Shown: piece by piece, positions 27,694-39,144 of the stretch
Layout: every line of letters begins with the position of its first letter
Numbering within the stretch: the stretch's first letter is position 1
NCBI GenBank assembly: GCA_021613535.1
Contig: CP075497.1
Coordinates: 5,146,001 to 5,210,000, forward strand
Length of the DNA stretch: 64,000 nt
Origin: Adineta vaga
Taxonomy: Eukaryota > Rotifera
Direction of reading: 5' to 3'
The notes under the pieces: model-generated
The model's input: only the letters and a program-made list of their open reading frames with translations
Database searches by the model: none
What the model was told of the DNA's origin: nothing
Program-made: the position numbers and the translations under genes

Positions 27694-28389
27694 ACATTGA
27701 CAACAACATTACTCTTTAACACATTTCTTTTTTCGTTTTTTTTTCGTTCGTTCTCTGTCTTTTGCAAATATATTCCAACAAGAAAAGTATCATATCTCTC
27801 TTTTTTCATCAACATTCTTTTGAAAAGCAAAATGTAACTATGGAATGGTTATATACATACATACATACATACATGATGTCTTACTTTCTATTTATTTCAT
27901 TCTTATTATTTCAAGGTGTTCTAGTATATGTAAAACAAGCTCTATTTATCTAATGATCACTTTAAGTGTCCGCTGTTTGTTTCCTTTTCTTTTTCTGTTG
28001 TGGAAATCTTCTTTTCTTTCCTTTCTTTTTTTCTTGCGCGTTTATTGTTCGTTGTTATATGAAAAGTTTATTTGCCTGTATTTGTGTCGTATGAGTAAGA
28101 GAAAACCAACAGCAACAGAGAGAAAGATCATTTTCTGAACAAGAAAAAACAAAACATGTGAAAATATTTAGATCAATAAAGATATTAGAAAAATTTTATT
28201 TGTTTCTCTTTTTGTCCTAAGAATTTTTCAGATAAACTGTTTATTTTATTTCGTGAAGAAAAGAAAACGATTGTTGCCATATGATCTTTTAGTCATAGAT
28301 AAGGTCTATATTTGAATAGACCCAGCACTGTTAATTGAATCGAGATAACATTTCTTTTTTATTTCTGTTCTTAGATTAAGTTTTCAAAT
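27694..28389. other. ARF1 3' UTR and spacer
   Basis: T-rich, with a CATA tetranucleotide run at about 27853-27874 and an AATAAA near 28174. Ends with TTCTTAG 15 nt before the next ATG. No gene seen. Confidence 0.5.
27853..27874 (+). repeat. CATA tetranucleotide microsatellite
   Basis: Five tandem copies of the unit ACAT in the ARF1 3' flank. Confidence 0.75.
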
Positions 28390-28821
28390 ATGTCGATTCG
28401 TGATCTATGTCAAACTTATCAGTCGTCGACATCAAAGGGTGATTGGAACGATTGGAAAAAGCACCTTTATCAAATTGCAACCATTCTTGAAGAAGAAAAT
28501 CATTCAGATTCGGGAAATTTTCGGAATGTTGCATATACATTGATGATGAATGATAAACCTGGATATGGGTCTTGGTTAAATAAGAGTATTGTCAAGCTTA
28601 TAAATGATTCTAAAGCACGATTGGATCCACTTCCTGATCTACTTGATTATGATGAGATGAGTAGTAAAGATTTAATTGATAAATATGAATTTGATGATAA
28701 AAATTATTCTCGACAGGAGATTTTAATTGAATTACGGCGAAGATATCCTTCATTGATTGAATCAGATGAAATGAAATCCAATCTTAATCTGAAAGATATC
28801 TTAAAAGAATGTTCTCTTTAA
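28390..28821 (+). CDS. uncharacterised small protein
   Basis: Single-exon ORF of 143 residues, acidic and helical (MSIRDLCQTYQSSTSKGDW, SSKDLIDKYEFDDKNYSR). No signal peptide, membrane segment or known motif is seen. The C-terminal half, with alternating charged and leucine positions, resembles a small helical bundle. An acceptor-like TTCTTAG lies 15 nt upstream of the ATG. The next gene starts only 20 nt after the stop, so the two may be co-transcribed. Family not recognised. Confidence 0.6.
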   Translation: MSIRDLCQTYQSSTSKGDWNDWKKHLYQIATILEEENHSDSGNFRNVAYTLMMNDKPGYGSWLNKSIVKLINDSKARLDPLPDLLDYDEMSSKDLIDKYEFDDKNYSRQEILIELRRRYPSLIESDEMKSNLNLKDILKECSL

Positions 28822-28841
28822 TTTTAGATAGTTATTGAAAG

Positions 28842-29228
28842 ATGAGTATGTCTATCTCTGTATTAACTTTTATTTGTTTTTTTATCATCAAAACAAATGC
28901 ATGTAAGAAAATTGTTTCATCATTAATGTCTATTCACTATATATTTTCCTAGATCGTGGTGATTTTATGACGAGCGTTCGAGATGGTTACAATCGTTATG
29001 ATCCAGATTCTACTCTCAATGGATTTTTTCCATTTTGGGGTTGTATTCTTTTATTATTATCATGTAAATATCACCTTTCAGTTGTCATCAATTTTATTTT
29101 CATTTCGTTGTTTTTTAGTTGTTTTTCTCTTGGTAGCTGGTATAGGTCTTGTTGGTTATTTAATTGGTTGTCGATCACCACCAGATAGTCTTCGTCAACA
29201 ACTTGATCCAGCAACTTTTTATGCTTGA
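28842..29228 (+). CDS. small single-pass membrane protein with signal peptide
   Basis: Three small exons, 28842-28902, 28953-29063 and 29119-29228, join in phase 1 to give 93 residues. The N terminus (MSMSISVLTFICFFIIKTNA) is a signal peptide. A short Tyr/Asp-rich stretch follows, then a hydrophobic helix (FPFWGCILLLLSFVFLLVAG continuing into IGLVGYLIGC) and a polar tail ending DPATFYA. It is probably a type I membrane peptide. Each exon alone is too short to stand out; support is the conserved splice phase and clean hydrophobic pattern. Its start is 20 nt from the upstream stop. Function unknown. Confidence 0.6.
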
Positions 29229-29357
29229 ATAATGTTTTATAATACGAATTCTCAGTGTCAGATCTGAACATGTATAAATATAGATATGTTCTCTTTTTCA
29301 TTTAAAAGTTTTTCTTAGATAATTGTATATCTATCTTATCACATTCCGAATTGAATT

Positions 29358-29660
29358 TTGTCAGATTTTTGTTTTCTAATCATTCTTTTTATAATAGCAA
29401 TAAAAAGCGCCAGTAGATTTAGTCAATTGATACATTGTTTAAAAGAAAAATACGATATCATATCGATGTTAATCAATGAAAAAGATAATTTGAAAGAAAA
29501 CTGTCTTTGTTTGGGAATTCTGAATGGTTCAGCAAAAAGTTTTACGAAAGTTTATGAAGGTGAACGAAATATACAAATTATAATGATTTGTATTGGTGTA
29601 TTTGCTTTTACGATTATTCAAGATTTCATTCGTGCACTATGGTGTACGTTAAAACATTGA
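29358..29660 (+). CDS. possible membrane ORF, start unclear
   Basis: A 100-codon open frame with hydrophobic ends (CFLIILFIIAI and IIMICIGVFAFTIIQDFI) around a charged middle with EKDNLKENCLCLGILNGSA. It has no ATG at its 5' end; the first is at about 29475. An acceptor-like ATAATAG near 29397 suggests an upstream exon that I could not place. It may be a real small membrane protein, a relic or chance. Confidence 0.25.
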   Translation: MSDFCFLIILFIIAIKSASRFSQLIHCLKEKYDIISMLINEKDNLKENCLCLGILNGSAKSFTKVYEGERNIQIIMICIGVFAFTIIQDFIRALWCTLKH

Positions 29661-29804
29661 AAAATGAGTCAACACAGTATTGACATTGCGTGATTCAATG
29701 TTTCTTTTTCCCTTTCTCAGATTGCTTTTTTTTTGTCTTACCATAAGTTTTATAAGTGTCGTCTGTTGATAAACAAAATATATCATACTTTTCTTCTTTC
29801 CAAG

Positions 29805-32744
29805 ATGGCCTGTTTTTCCATTCGTGCGCATTGTTTAACTCAACAACAAGAATGGACAAAAGAATATGTAAATATAAGTGATTTAAAACGAGATATATTC
29901 GAACAATTTCGAATATTTAATTTAAATGAAGAATGTTCACTGATTGTCTATTACAATGAACAAGATAAATGTGATCGAATACTTGATAATCTAGATATTC
30001 TACCGACAAATAATAAAACTACTTTTGATGTGTATCTCAAACGAGTAAGTTGTACTTTTTACAAATGAAATTTTCCATTTGATATTTATAATAGATTTGG
30101 ACATGTTGTTGCGTTTGTTTTGGTCCTTTCGATATCATTCCTGATCGTCTTCCACTTGAATGTATCGAGAAATCTTGTAATATTCAATATTGTAGTAAAT
30201 GTGTAGATACTATTTGTAAGTTACATAAGAATCAAACATTTACTTGTATGTTTTGTACGAAGACAAATGATCGACCAAAGCGAAATGTTTTACTTGAGAA
30301 TGTTTTTCTTTGGAAACCTTATACAATGAGATATGGTGCACAGAGTACTGAACGTTTAGAAACAATTTTTAATGGACCAAATTTATCGGATGCAATTCGT
30401 CGAATTGAATCACGTCGAACTCATATTCAAGCATTACAAATGACATTAAAACAAAGTTTAATAACTCTGGGAGATAAAGATACATTGTTGAACAATAATC
30501 CACATTTAATCGAAGCTGAACAATTAAATGAAAAGTTAGATTCATTTATGAAGCAATTAAGATCATGTGAAAGAAAGATAAAGGAACAATCGATAAGTCT
30601 TCGAGGATTGATAAATAACTATCGTACATTATTACGAGATAGTCATTGTAAAAAGTCTTCAAAACAAGAAGCAGCTTCGTTTATTCTTCTCTGTGAAAAA
30701 CTTTCAGCGTCAGATTACAAAGTAATCGAACATATTATGACATCAGATGAACAATCGATTGTTACCAATCCGAATTTGATTTCTTTATATCAAGTAGATC
30801 GATTAAAAAATTTAGTTGTAAAAGAATCTTTAGCATTTGTAAATCATATTCTACAAGATATCGTTTATCGACGAGATATTCTCCAAGAAAAATTACAACA
30901 TGTCACTGATCTCTATCTTAATTCAATAAATCATCCATTTCGTACAATTTTCTCTGAACAACATCAACATGGTCTAACAATGATGTCATCGCTCAATGAA
31001 TATGAAACGAAATTTGGTCTTTTTCGAGATCTTTATAATGATATTACAATAATTATGCGTGAATATAAAGATGAATTAACAACAAAAACAACAGATGAAC
31101 ATCTTCAATCATCTGCATCAGAGCAAATAATAACATTTGAATGTTCACGTTTAATCCTTGTTTCGGAATTATTACGGTCAGAAACAGAAAATATCAATAT
31201 GAGGATTATCTTTCCTCAACTAACTAAACTTGCTCATCAATGGAAACAAAAATCAGATTGTGATCCGAAGATTTACGATTTATTTGCTGCATTGGAACAG
31301 GATCTACTGGCTATATACGAACCAAATCGAAATCCACGGAATCTTATTCCATTTCGAGTTGGATTCATTGGAAATATCAGTGTTGGAAAAAGTTCTTTAG
31401 TTAATCGATTACGTAATCGAAATTCGATATCTTCATCTCTTCATCGAACATTATCTCCAACAGCTGTTAGTCAATCTACGACAGGTTCTTTAGAATTCGA
31501 TGAACAACATCGATGTTCTAACATAGGAATTTAGTCACTATTCGTTATGTTGATATTGAAGGTTATTCAAATTGTAATACACAAGTTCAAGCTGCATCCT
31601 ATTTTGAACAGATTCAAAAAGCTGATTGTGATTTGTATATTATTTTATTCACTGGTCAACAAAGTAGTTTTGAACGTAATTTAGAACAACAAATCAATGA
31701 ACGTCTGAATCGACCATGTTGGTTTGTACGATCAAAAATTGATAAAGAATTTGAAGAACGTTTTCAAGAACAAATAACACGACGAAAATCGGATTATCCA
31801 GATATGATTATTGATAAAAAAGAAGAAATAGAGCTTGTTGAACAATTAATCGAAATGATTCGAGAAGAAACCAAGGAAATATGTCAAATATCATCAGATA
31901 AAATCTTTCTAATCAATTCTATCTATTCGAATATTGAAGAAAATCATAATGAACACTTTCATAGTAAATCATATACATTTGACATAGACATTTTGAGTGA
32001 AGAATTGATCATTTTTGCTCAAAACTTTGATGTACAAGAACGAATTAAACGTATGGCTGCTACGATATGTGCTCGTATTATTGGAACTTGTTTTCGTCAA
32101 CGATGTATTGTTTCATTCATAACTCATCAACTTCGAGCAGGAATTAGTGCAGCATTATTTCCTTGGGGTGATCAAATAGCACTTGTGCATACACGCTTTG
32201 GTATTCGAACGACATTGGGAGTACAAGATCGATCATCGTTAGCTAATCTGTTTTAAAAACAGTTGATACATTAGAAAGTTTACTTCGCAAATATCCTTTA
32301 AATATTGCTGCTAATCAGCTAAAATCAGATCAATTCAATTATTTAAAAACAACACAATCATCATTGATAAACAGTGCGATTTCTGAACAGAATAATTCGC
32401 GAATATCAATGCATCTTGTACAAGAATCTCGACAAAATACGTCGGTACGAACAACTTTATCATCAGCCGTACCAACTGCTACAGTTGCTTGTAGTGTCAT
32501 AGGACAAAAAGTAGCAGCTGCTACAATAGCTGTCAGTACATTAAGTTATGGTATTGGTTTTGGGATTTTAGGTTTGGGTCTTGTTGCTTCGATTCCTATT
32601 GGTTTATGGAAATGGAAAAAAGCAGGAGAGCATATACGGAATTATTTAGATGATATTTGTTCTGATCTCTTAGTTATTTCCGAATATTTAATTGTTGCGA
32701 TTATCAATGCACAAACACATAGCAGCGAGAATGAGTCGACATAA
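29805..32744 (+). CDS. IRG-like (immunity-related GTPase type) protein with Cys-rich finger
   Basis: Four exons, 29805-30044, 30095-31484, 31535-32200 and 32263-32744, give about 925 residues. The first 80 residues look like a beta-grasp/PB1-like domain (inference). Then comes a RING-like Cys cluster (TCCCVCFGPF, ECIEKSC, CSKCVDTICKLH, CMFC), followed by about 300 helical residues. The GTPase domain has the P-loop GFIGNISVGKSSL, a DIEG switch, and FVRSKID in the G4 position; FVRSKID is typical of IRG GTPases. The C terminus has hydrophobic stretches (VAAATIAVSTL, FGILGLGLVASIPIGL), likely membrane-active. Apparent frame breaks at about 31534 and 32255 vanish if two phase-1 GT-AG introns (50 and 62 nt) are accepted. 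The second is less certain: its sequence is also readable as protein. IRG proteins act in vertebrate cell-autonomous defence; the role here is unknown. Confidence 0.75.
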
Positions 32745-33120
32745 AAATAAGACTGTATATTTTGAAAAATGTGTCCATTGATGTAATTTCAGTTGAAATT
32801 TTTCTAGAACGATGAATACATCGTGAATGCGAAATTTTCATATCAACAAATGATTGTTATAGATTGTCATGATTATCATTTATTAAATCATCGAGAAAAT
32901 GCTCTCGCGTCTTTTACTTCGCTGTTGAGGTTTCTTGTTTTCTTCGTTGTAGAAGTCTCCTGATTGAAAATTAAAAAAAGATCAATAGAATTACTGGTAG
33001 ATCGCTGAATCCAACGATTCATTTATTGTCTAATATTTTCTAGAAAAGTACACTCTCATATACAAATTTGAAGTATCACATTCCCTTCTTCACTCCTTTT
33101 CTTATATGAAATAATTAATT
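32745..33120. other. spacer between convergent genes
   Basis: AT-rich 3' flanks of the IRG-like gene (plus) and the D-LDH gene (minus). No gene seen. Confidence 0.45.
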
Positions 33121-34253
33121 TCACATTTTTGGTATATTCAATGGTTTTCCATTAGTCATAAATGCATAAATATTTTCTAATGTTGTTTTAGCTATTGAAC
33201 ATAATGCTTCTTGTGTAAGAAAAGCTTGATGTGCAGTGAGAATGACATTTGGAAAAGATAATAATTGTACAAGTATATCATCATCAATAATAGTTGATGA
33301 TAAATCATTAAAAAAATATTTATGTTCATATTCATAGACATCGAGGCCAGCACCTCCAACTTGTCCCGATTTTAGAGCATCAACAAGTGCTTTCGAATCA
33401 ATAAGAGTACCACGAGCTGTATTAACTATAATAACACCCCTTTTCATTTTATCTAGCGATTGAGCATTGATCATATGTTTTGTTTTTTGATCTAATGGTA
33501 AATGAATAGAAATAATATCAGCTTGAGCATAAATATCATCTAATTCTTCATATTCAAAACCCAATGCATTTCGATCATTATCTTTCATTTTATTTAAATC
33601 ATATGCTAACACTCGACAACCAAAACCACGAAAAATTCGAATTGTAAATTGACCAATACGACCTGTACCTAAAGAATGAATCAAATTTATATTGTCTATT
33701 TCTTCATCAGACAATTGCCAGAAGTTATATTACCAAGTACGCCAACAGTTTTCCCATTCATATCAAATCCTACAAGACCATCAAGTCGAAAATCTCCATT
33801 TCGAACACGATCATAAGCTCGATGTAATCGTCGATTAAGAGCCATAACAAGTGCAACGGCATGTTCAGCAATTGCATTTGGAGAATAGCTGGGTACATAA
33901 CCAATTTCAATGGCAAATTCTTCTGCTGCTTTTAAATCAATATTATTAAAACCAGCACAACGTAAAACAATAAGTTTAACATCAATCTGTTTCAATTTTT
34001 CAAGAACTTCTCGTGAACCATCATCATTTACAAATATACAAATACATTCGTAACCGTTCGCTTGTCTAACAGACTCTTTCGACAGACGTTGGTGAGTATA
34101 ATTAATTTCATATTTTTCAGGTTGTTTTAGATCTTTAAGTTTAGAATCAAAAGATATTTTATCATATTCTTTTGAACTATACATTAAAATACGATATGAA
34201 CTATTTGTATCTAATGTATTCGATAATATCGATTCGTTATTTCGACGTTTCAT
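33121..34253 (-). CDS. ldhA: D-lactate dehydrogenase, bacterial LdhA type, probable horizontal transfer
   Basis: NAD-dependent reduction of pyruvate to D-lactate, D-2-hydroxyacid dehydrogenase superfamily. Two minus-strand exons, 34253-33734 and 33668-33121, give 355 residues. The sequence follows enterobacterial LdhA: MYSSKEYDKISF, CIFVNDDGSREVLEKL, LRCAGFNNIDL (catalytic Arg), SYSPNAIAEHAVALVMALNRR, HRAYDRVRNGDFRLDGLVG, the NAD site GTGRIG, TARGTLIDS, LDVYEYE (catalytic Glu), and LTAHQAFLTQEAL (catalytic His). The 66 nt GT-AG intron falls inside the GxGxxG loop; removing it restores the motif exactly. The N terminus is some 20 residues longer than in E. coli. Introns and neighbours (RPS2) show it is resident in the host genome. 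Animals do not normally carry this LdhA type. Confidence 0.92.
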
Positions 34254-34764
34254 CGAAGTTTTATGAATATAGAAATAAATTATAAATTAAATTGAGAACT
34301 AGAATAGAATGCATGGCAACCCGCTAAACTTCATTTTAATCTAATTCTCAAATATAAAGAATATAAGATTACGATGATATCGATTAATATCCAATTAAAT
34401 ATTCATATATCTATCCCAGCTTTGAAACGATAAATGAATAAGTCCGTATCATTGAAAACTTCTACACAAGTCTTCCATATGTATCAGTTGCAATGATTAA
34501 TCGTATACATTAATAGTGAACTTTTAAGAATAAAAAGTACATATCATACGAACACTTGAAAACTTTAATATCTGTTTGTTGCTGTTCTTTTTTTTATTTT
34601 AATTTTATTATCGGATCAAATACAACTTGTAGGTGTTTTGTGCATGAATAAGAAAGAAAAGGCACACATGCTGTTCTTAGATTTTGTTTATACGTCAATG
34701 CTCATTCGAAAACAAAAACAAAAACAAACGAGCTATGTTTTATTTTATAGTTCTTCTTTTTCTA
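34254..34764. other. D-LDH promoter and RPS2 3' flank
   Basis: AT-rich 510 bp between two minus-strand genes. No gene or RNA seen. Confidence 0.45.
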
Positions 34765-36006
34765 TTAATAATTTTTGTTACTAACACCAACTGTAAATTT
34801 CTTTGTTGTATTAGCAAGATGATCACTGTATTCTTGAAACGGTGCTTTTGTGTATACTGTATCCTTCCATAGATCAGGTGTTAAATATGAATAAGTCATG
34901 GCCATTGCTGCATAAGTAGCTTTAGCTGTAAAAATAGAAAAAGATTAGTGTGATTTTGAATGAATGTATAATAGAAACAAAAAACGAACCGAAATTGCCA
35001 AGTGTAGCGGTACATCCTTTAGCAGCTGTCCAACAATCTTGAATGCCAGCCATTTGTAAAAGTTTTTTTGGTACTGGAGCACATACAAGACTTGTACCAC
35101 GAGGAGCTGGGATAAGACGTACAAGTACACTACCGCATTCACCTGTGACCTAAATGATGCAAGAAAAACAATAGACATAAATCAATATCTAGTTTTGTAT
35201 TTAAACATACTTTGCATGGTACTGTGTGTGGTGCACCAATTTTGTTACCCCAATAGCCACGTCTTACAGGAATAACGGAAAGTTTAGCAAGAATAATACC
35301 ACCACGAATGGCTGTTGCTACTTCTTTTGAACATTTAACACCAAGACCAATATGACCATTACCATCACCAACGACAACAATAGCCTTGAAACGAGTACGT
35401 TGACCAGCACGGGTTTGTTTCTGTACGGGCATAATTTTAAGAACTTCATCTTTAAGACCAGGTAAAAGACGATCAATAATATCGGCTTCCTAAATGAAAT
35501 TTTTAAATAATGAAATTTTTAAAAACAAACTGCACAAACTTTGATTGGTAATGAAAATAGATAGATTTCTTCTAATGAACGAATTTTGCCATCATTAACT
35601 AATCGACCCAATTTAGTAACAGGGACCCATGCTTTAGTTGATTCTTCTTTTGGTCGTTGACCACGGCGACCACGGCCACGACCGCGACCTTAAAACGATT
35701 ATTCATATGATAATTGTTTTTGAAAAATTAACTTGTTTACATACCTTCACCACGACCACGGCCTCGACCTTCACCTTCGCCACGGAAACCTTCACCGCGA
35801 CCTATATATATATATATATAAATGGATAATTATTTTCATAGAAATCTCTCAGTCTTAAACTGACCTCCTTCACCACGGCCACGACCACCTTCGCCGCCAC
35901 GTCCTAGAATTTCAATAGACATTATCGAAAAACATCTCTAATCCCATCGTCAATACTTACCACCTCGTGTGCCAAAGCCACCTCGAGTTCCGCCACGTTC
36001 CGCCAT
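34765..36006 (-). CDS. RPS2: 40S ribosomal protein S2 (uS5)
   Basis: Small-subunit ribosomal protein at the mRNA entry region. Seven minus-strand exons (36006-35961, 35903-35865, 35801-35745, 35688-35540, 35489-35211, 35149-34990, 34925-34765) give 296 residues. The N terminus is an Arg/Gly-rich tail ([16 protein letters not shown] and many RG units) spread over four small exons. The core has [79 protein letters not shown], and [20 protein letters not shown]. The end has [23 protein letters not shown]-dinucleotide run lies at an intron edge near 35803. TTTTCAG about 28 nt before the ATG looks like a splice acceptor. Confidence 0.97.
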
Positions 36007-36077
36007 ATTTGATCTTTTTATTTAGATATTTATCTGAAAATAAAATAATCCATAACCATATATAAGCAACTAAAAAT

Positions 36078-37411
36078 TCATTGTGCAGAAAAAAATAATC
36101 GTTTTGTATTTAAATAAATTTTTTCACATAATTCATCAAATGATTCTTGTTTACCACGAATTGAATGAATAACTTCACAAATTTGACTAAATACAACGAC
36201 AAATTTCATATACTATGTTAATTTCCATGATTTTACTTACATAATCGTACAAGGTTCATTTCGATCTTTAATCATTTTACCTGCAATCCATTTTTCTTTT
36301 TTGACCATTTCTGTTGTCAATTGTGTTTTAACATGCGAATTTGAAGCATGTGATTGTTTAATACCACACCATGGTGCATCTATATGAATTATCCAATAGA
36401 TTGAATACGAGTTCAAATAAACTTCGTCATACCTGTTTCTACAAGAATATTCTCTAAAGGTAATTGTTTAATAACATCCAAATTAGTCTGTGTTTTCATT
36501 GAACATCCATTTATTCCAATAAAATATCCTAACTGAATGAATTGTAGTGCTTCATCAAGTGTACCATCAAAAGAATGAATCTAATTGATAAATATATTTG
36601 GTTTTATTTTCCTATCACCATATCACTTACCACTCCACCGGCTGTTATTTGATCACGATATTTATATAAAATATCATAGAGATCTTTCGATGCTGCGCGA
36701 TTATGAAGAAATAATGGTTTATTCAATACGATTAAATGTTTGAGCTGAAATTCAAAATAACTAATTAAATATAAAATTGAAAAAAAAACTAATCGATGTT
36801 CATTTCAACTTTTACGTTGCAATATTTACCGTTTTTGTTGATCAATATCACAGAATTGTGTTCGTTCATAATCTAAACCAAATTCACCAATGGCAACAAT
36901 TTTTTCTGAATTCTTTTCAATCAATTCTTTCATTTGATGTAAAATTTCATTTTCATTCGAATCATTAAACTCGTTACATCGAGTCGGATGATAACCGCAC
37001 GTGGTATACAAATTTTCTATTAAATTCAAATCTATATAGAATCATTGAAACATGAAATTTACCATGATTTGTGCACAGTTCCAATGCTTGAACAGTTTCG
37101 TGATGTGTACCAGCTGTAATGATTATCTAAAGCAAGAATAAATAGGAGGGATAATAAAATCGCGACGATCAAGACAAAATGATGGTACCTTATCAAGACC
37201 TGCTTGAAATGCTCTGTTAATGACTTGATCAAGGTCAGCTAAATATTTCATATATAGATACGACGTATATTCAAAGATTCAATATATCCTTACGTTCATG
37301 TTTTTTCGAATTTCCATAGATACCTTGGTACATACTGTCTGCAAAGAATGAATTTTAGTTTAATGAAACCGATTCAACTGTTATTCATACCAGTTAGATT
37401 AGCACCAATGT
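36078..37411 (-). CDS. TATDN1: TatD-family deoxyribonuclease TATDN1 (first exon not placed)
   Basis: Metal-dependent 3'-5' DNA exonuclease family. Exons on the minus strand: 37411-37391, 37338-37294, 37238-37189, 37126-37063, 37031-36830, 36760-36631, 36580-36433, 36379-36241, 36186-36078. Joined, they read IGANLTDSMYQGIYGNSKKHE, AGTHHETVQALELC, CGYHPTRCNEF, VAIGEFGLDYERTQFC, HNRAASKDLYDILY, VHSFDGTLDEALQF, GYFIGINGCSMKT, ENILVETDAPWCG and KDRNEPCTIIQICE. Metal-site residues (HPTRC, GEFGLDY, HSFDG, ETDAPW) are present. The start is missing: an ATG with the expected MKFKF lies at 37493, but no GT donor joins it to the first sure exon. Only the first few residues are affected. Head-to-head with the next gene. 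Confidence 0.92.
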
Positions 37412-37931
37412 CTAAGAAAGAGAATATGAAAAAGGTTATTCTTTTTTTGAATATATCAGGCAAATAAATCAAAATATTGAATTTAAATTTCATAGAAATC
37501 TTTTCTCAAACGTTGAGATACAAAGAAGAATTTCTTTTATTTGATATTTTTTGTCAATTCATTAAATGTTTAATCTTCATTGAAGAAATCCCTTCTTGAC
37601 TAATTCTTTGTTTTGCATGTTTTGTATTTCTATTTAACTTCATAGGCGTTCTGTTTCTCCTTGTTTTCTTATCACAAAAAAAAGAAGAAGAAGAAAAAAA
37701 CCCGACTTGTTCTTTCTTTCTTTCTTTTCCTTTCCTATTCAGCACGTAAGAATTGTGTATATGCGCGTATGTGACGAAAAGAGGTGACTTGGCAACAGAA
37801 CAAACACATTCATCACTTCTTTTTAACAACATACACGCACATACGATTGTTAAACGTTGTATTGGTAGTTGTCTTAACATAAAAATAAACCCATTCGAAA
37901 AAAGTTCTCAAGTTATTCTAAAAGAACTAAA
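37412..37931. promoter_or_regulatory. divergent promoter, TATDN1 / downstream gene
   Basis: About 520 bp between divergent genes. Contains a GAA-rich stretch near 37684 and the TATDN1 start candidate at 37493. No other gene supported. Confidence 0.45.
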
Positions 37932-39144
37932 ATGTTGTATATGCCAGCAACAACGACAACATCGCCACTTGTTCTTCAAGAGACTCAACAACCGCCATTA
38001 CAAGCTTCATCTCGTTATTTTATGTTACAATCTGCTCCGGTTGTTCCTGCCGTTCCAGTACTGAATACAACTTATGTTTATCCACGATATGGCTTTGTAC
38101 CTAAGCCGGTTGAAACATCATTTACAAAGGATGATATTGAGAAATCTCAACCAACACAACTCTTTGAAAGTAAAATTACAGAAAAAAAACATTTCATAGA
38201 AATTGACTTGTTTTTGTTTTCTTTTTACGATTTATTCATTAGTTGCACAACCAGTTCAACATGTTATTCATCATTATACTCAATCATGTTCGACAAAGAC
38301 ATGTCCAGGCTATTGTGAACTGTGTTGTCCATGGATAAATCAGTCGACACATCATCATGTTCATACTGGAGATCGTCAACAGCGAATTTCACGACGAGAT
38401 CAGTTCGAACGAGATGAACTCAATCAAACTGATACATCAAACCAAGAAACCATCGATGAAAAAATTGCACGTATTCGACGTGAATTAGGTCAAAGTACAA
38501 CTGATTATTCCGGTAGAACATCGCCGGTTGTTGTACACCATATTCCTGCTCGATCGCGATCACGATCAAATTCTCGACCTCGCAGTGCATCAGCATCGCG
38601 TGAACCATGGCGACCAACAAATCAAAATGATTATCCATGGCGTGATTCACATTTGCCTGCTTATCGTGAAGCAACATTAGCACAATCTCAAACACCAGTT
38701 GATGAAAGTCGTACGTGGAACGAAACAGCACATGAACGTAGTCATCAAAATACAAGAAATTCAAAATCATATGTTACTAAAAATGATTATGTCTATCGTC
38801 CTAAATCGGAATCTGAAGCACGTAAACATTATACTCAAATGACAGGCAAAGATCCTGATCGAGAAGTTTATCAAGCACTACGTGGTGGTACAACAACATA
38901 TAAATACAATGGCTCATCAGCATCTCATTATGATAAACATCAAAGTGCACGTTATGATCATGGATTTTATTCCAATGTTCCAACAAGTACAAAAACACAT
39001 TCATTAAGAAAAATTGATTCAACACAACATCATAACCTATATGCATGTAATGAACCATGTTTACATGTTATACCTAAACAAGGCAGTGCAGCTGATCCTC
39101 CGTATGTGAAAATTCTCAATGCACCAGTCACTTATCTTCATTAA
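37932..39144 (+). CDS. uncharacterised Ser/Arg- and Thr-rich protein
   Basis: Two exons, 37932-38169 and 38243-39144, joined in phase 1 by a 73 nt intron, give 379 residues. The N terminus is Pro/Thr/Gln-rich. A Cys cluster (CSTKTCPGYCELCCPW) follows exon 2's start, and a His-rich patch comes after it. The middle has an RS-type stretch (ARSRSRSNSRPRSASASRE). The C-terminal half is polar, Tyr/His/Ser-rich and probably disordered, with a repeat-like YKYNGSSASHYDKH segment. No signal peptide or membrane helix. I do not recognise the family; a cytoskeletal or RNA-linked role would be guesswork. Confidence 0.65.

Noticed and set aside
31500-31540. Apparent frameshift in the IRG-like gene
   Set aside because: A 50 nt GT-AG intron (31485-31534) with a CTAAC branch-like motif restores the frame in phase 1.
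33660-33714. ATG-led start of the second D-LDH ORF (MSDEEID)
   Set aside because: It is read-through of the intron; the real frame enters at the acceptor before TGRIG.
34684-34872. Plus-strand ORF over the RPS2 last exon
   Set aside because: Antisense shadow of RPS2.
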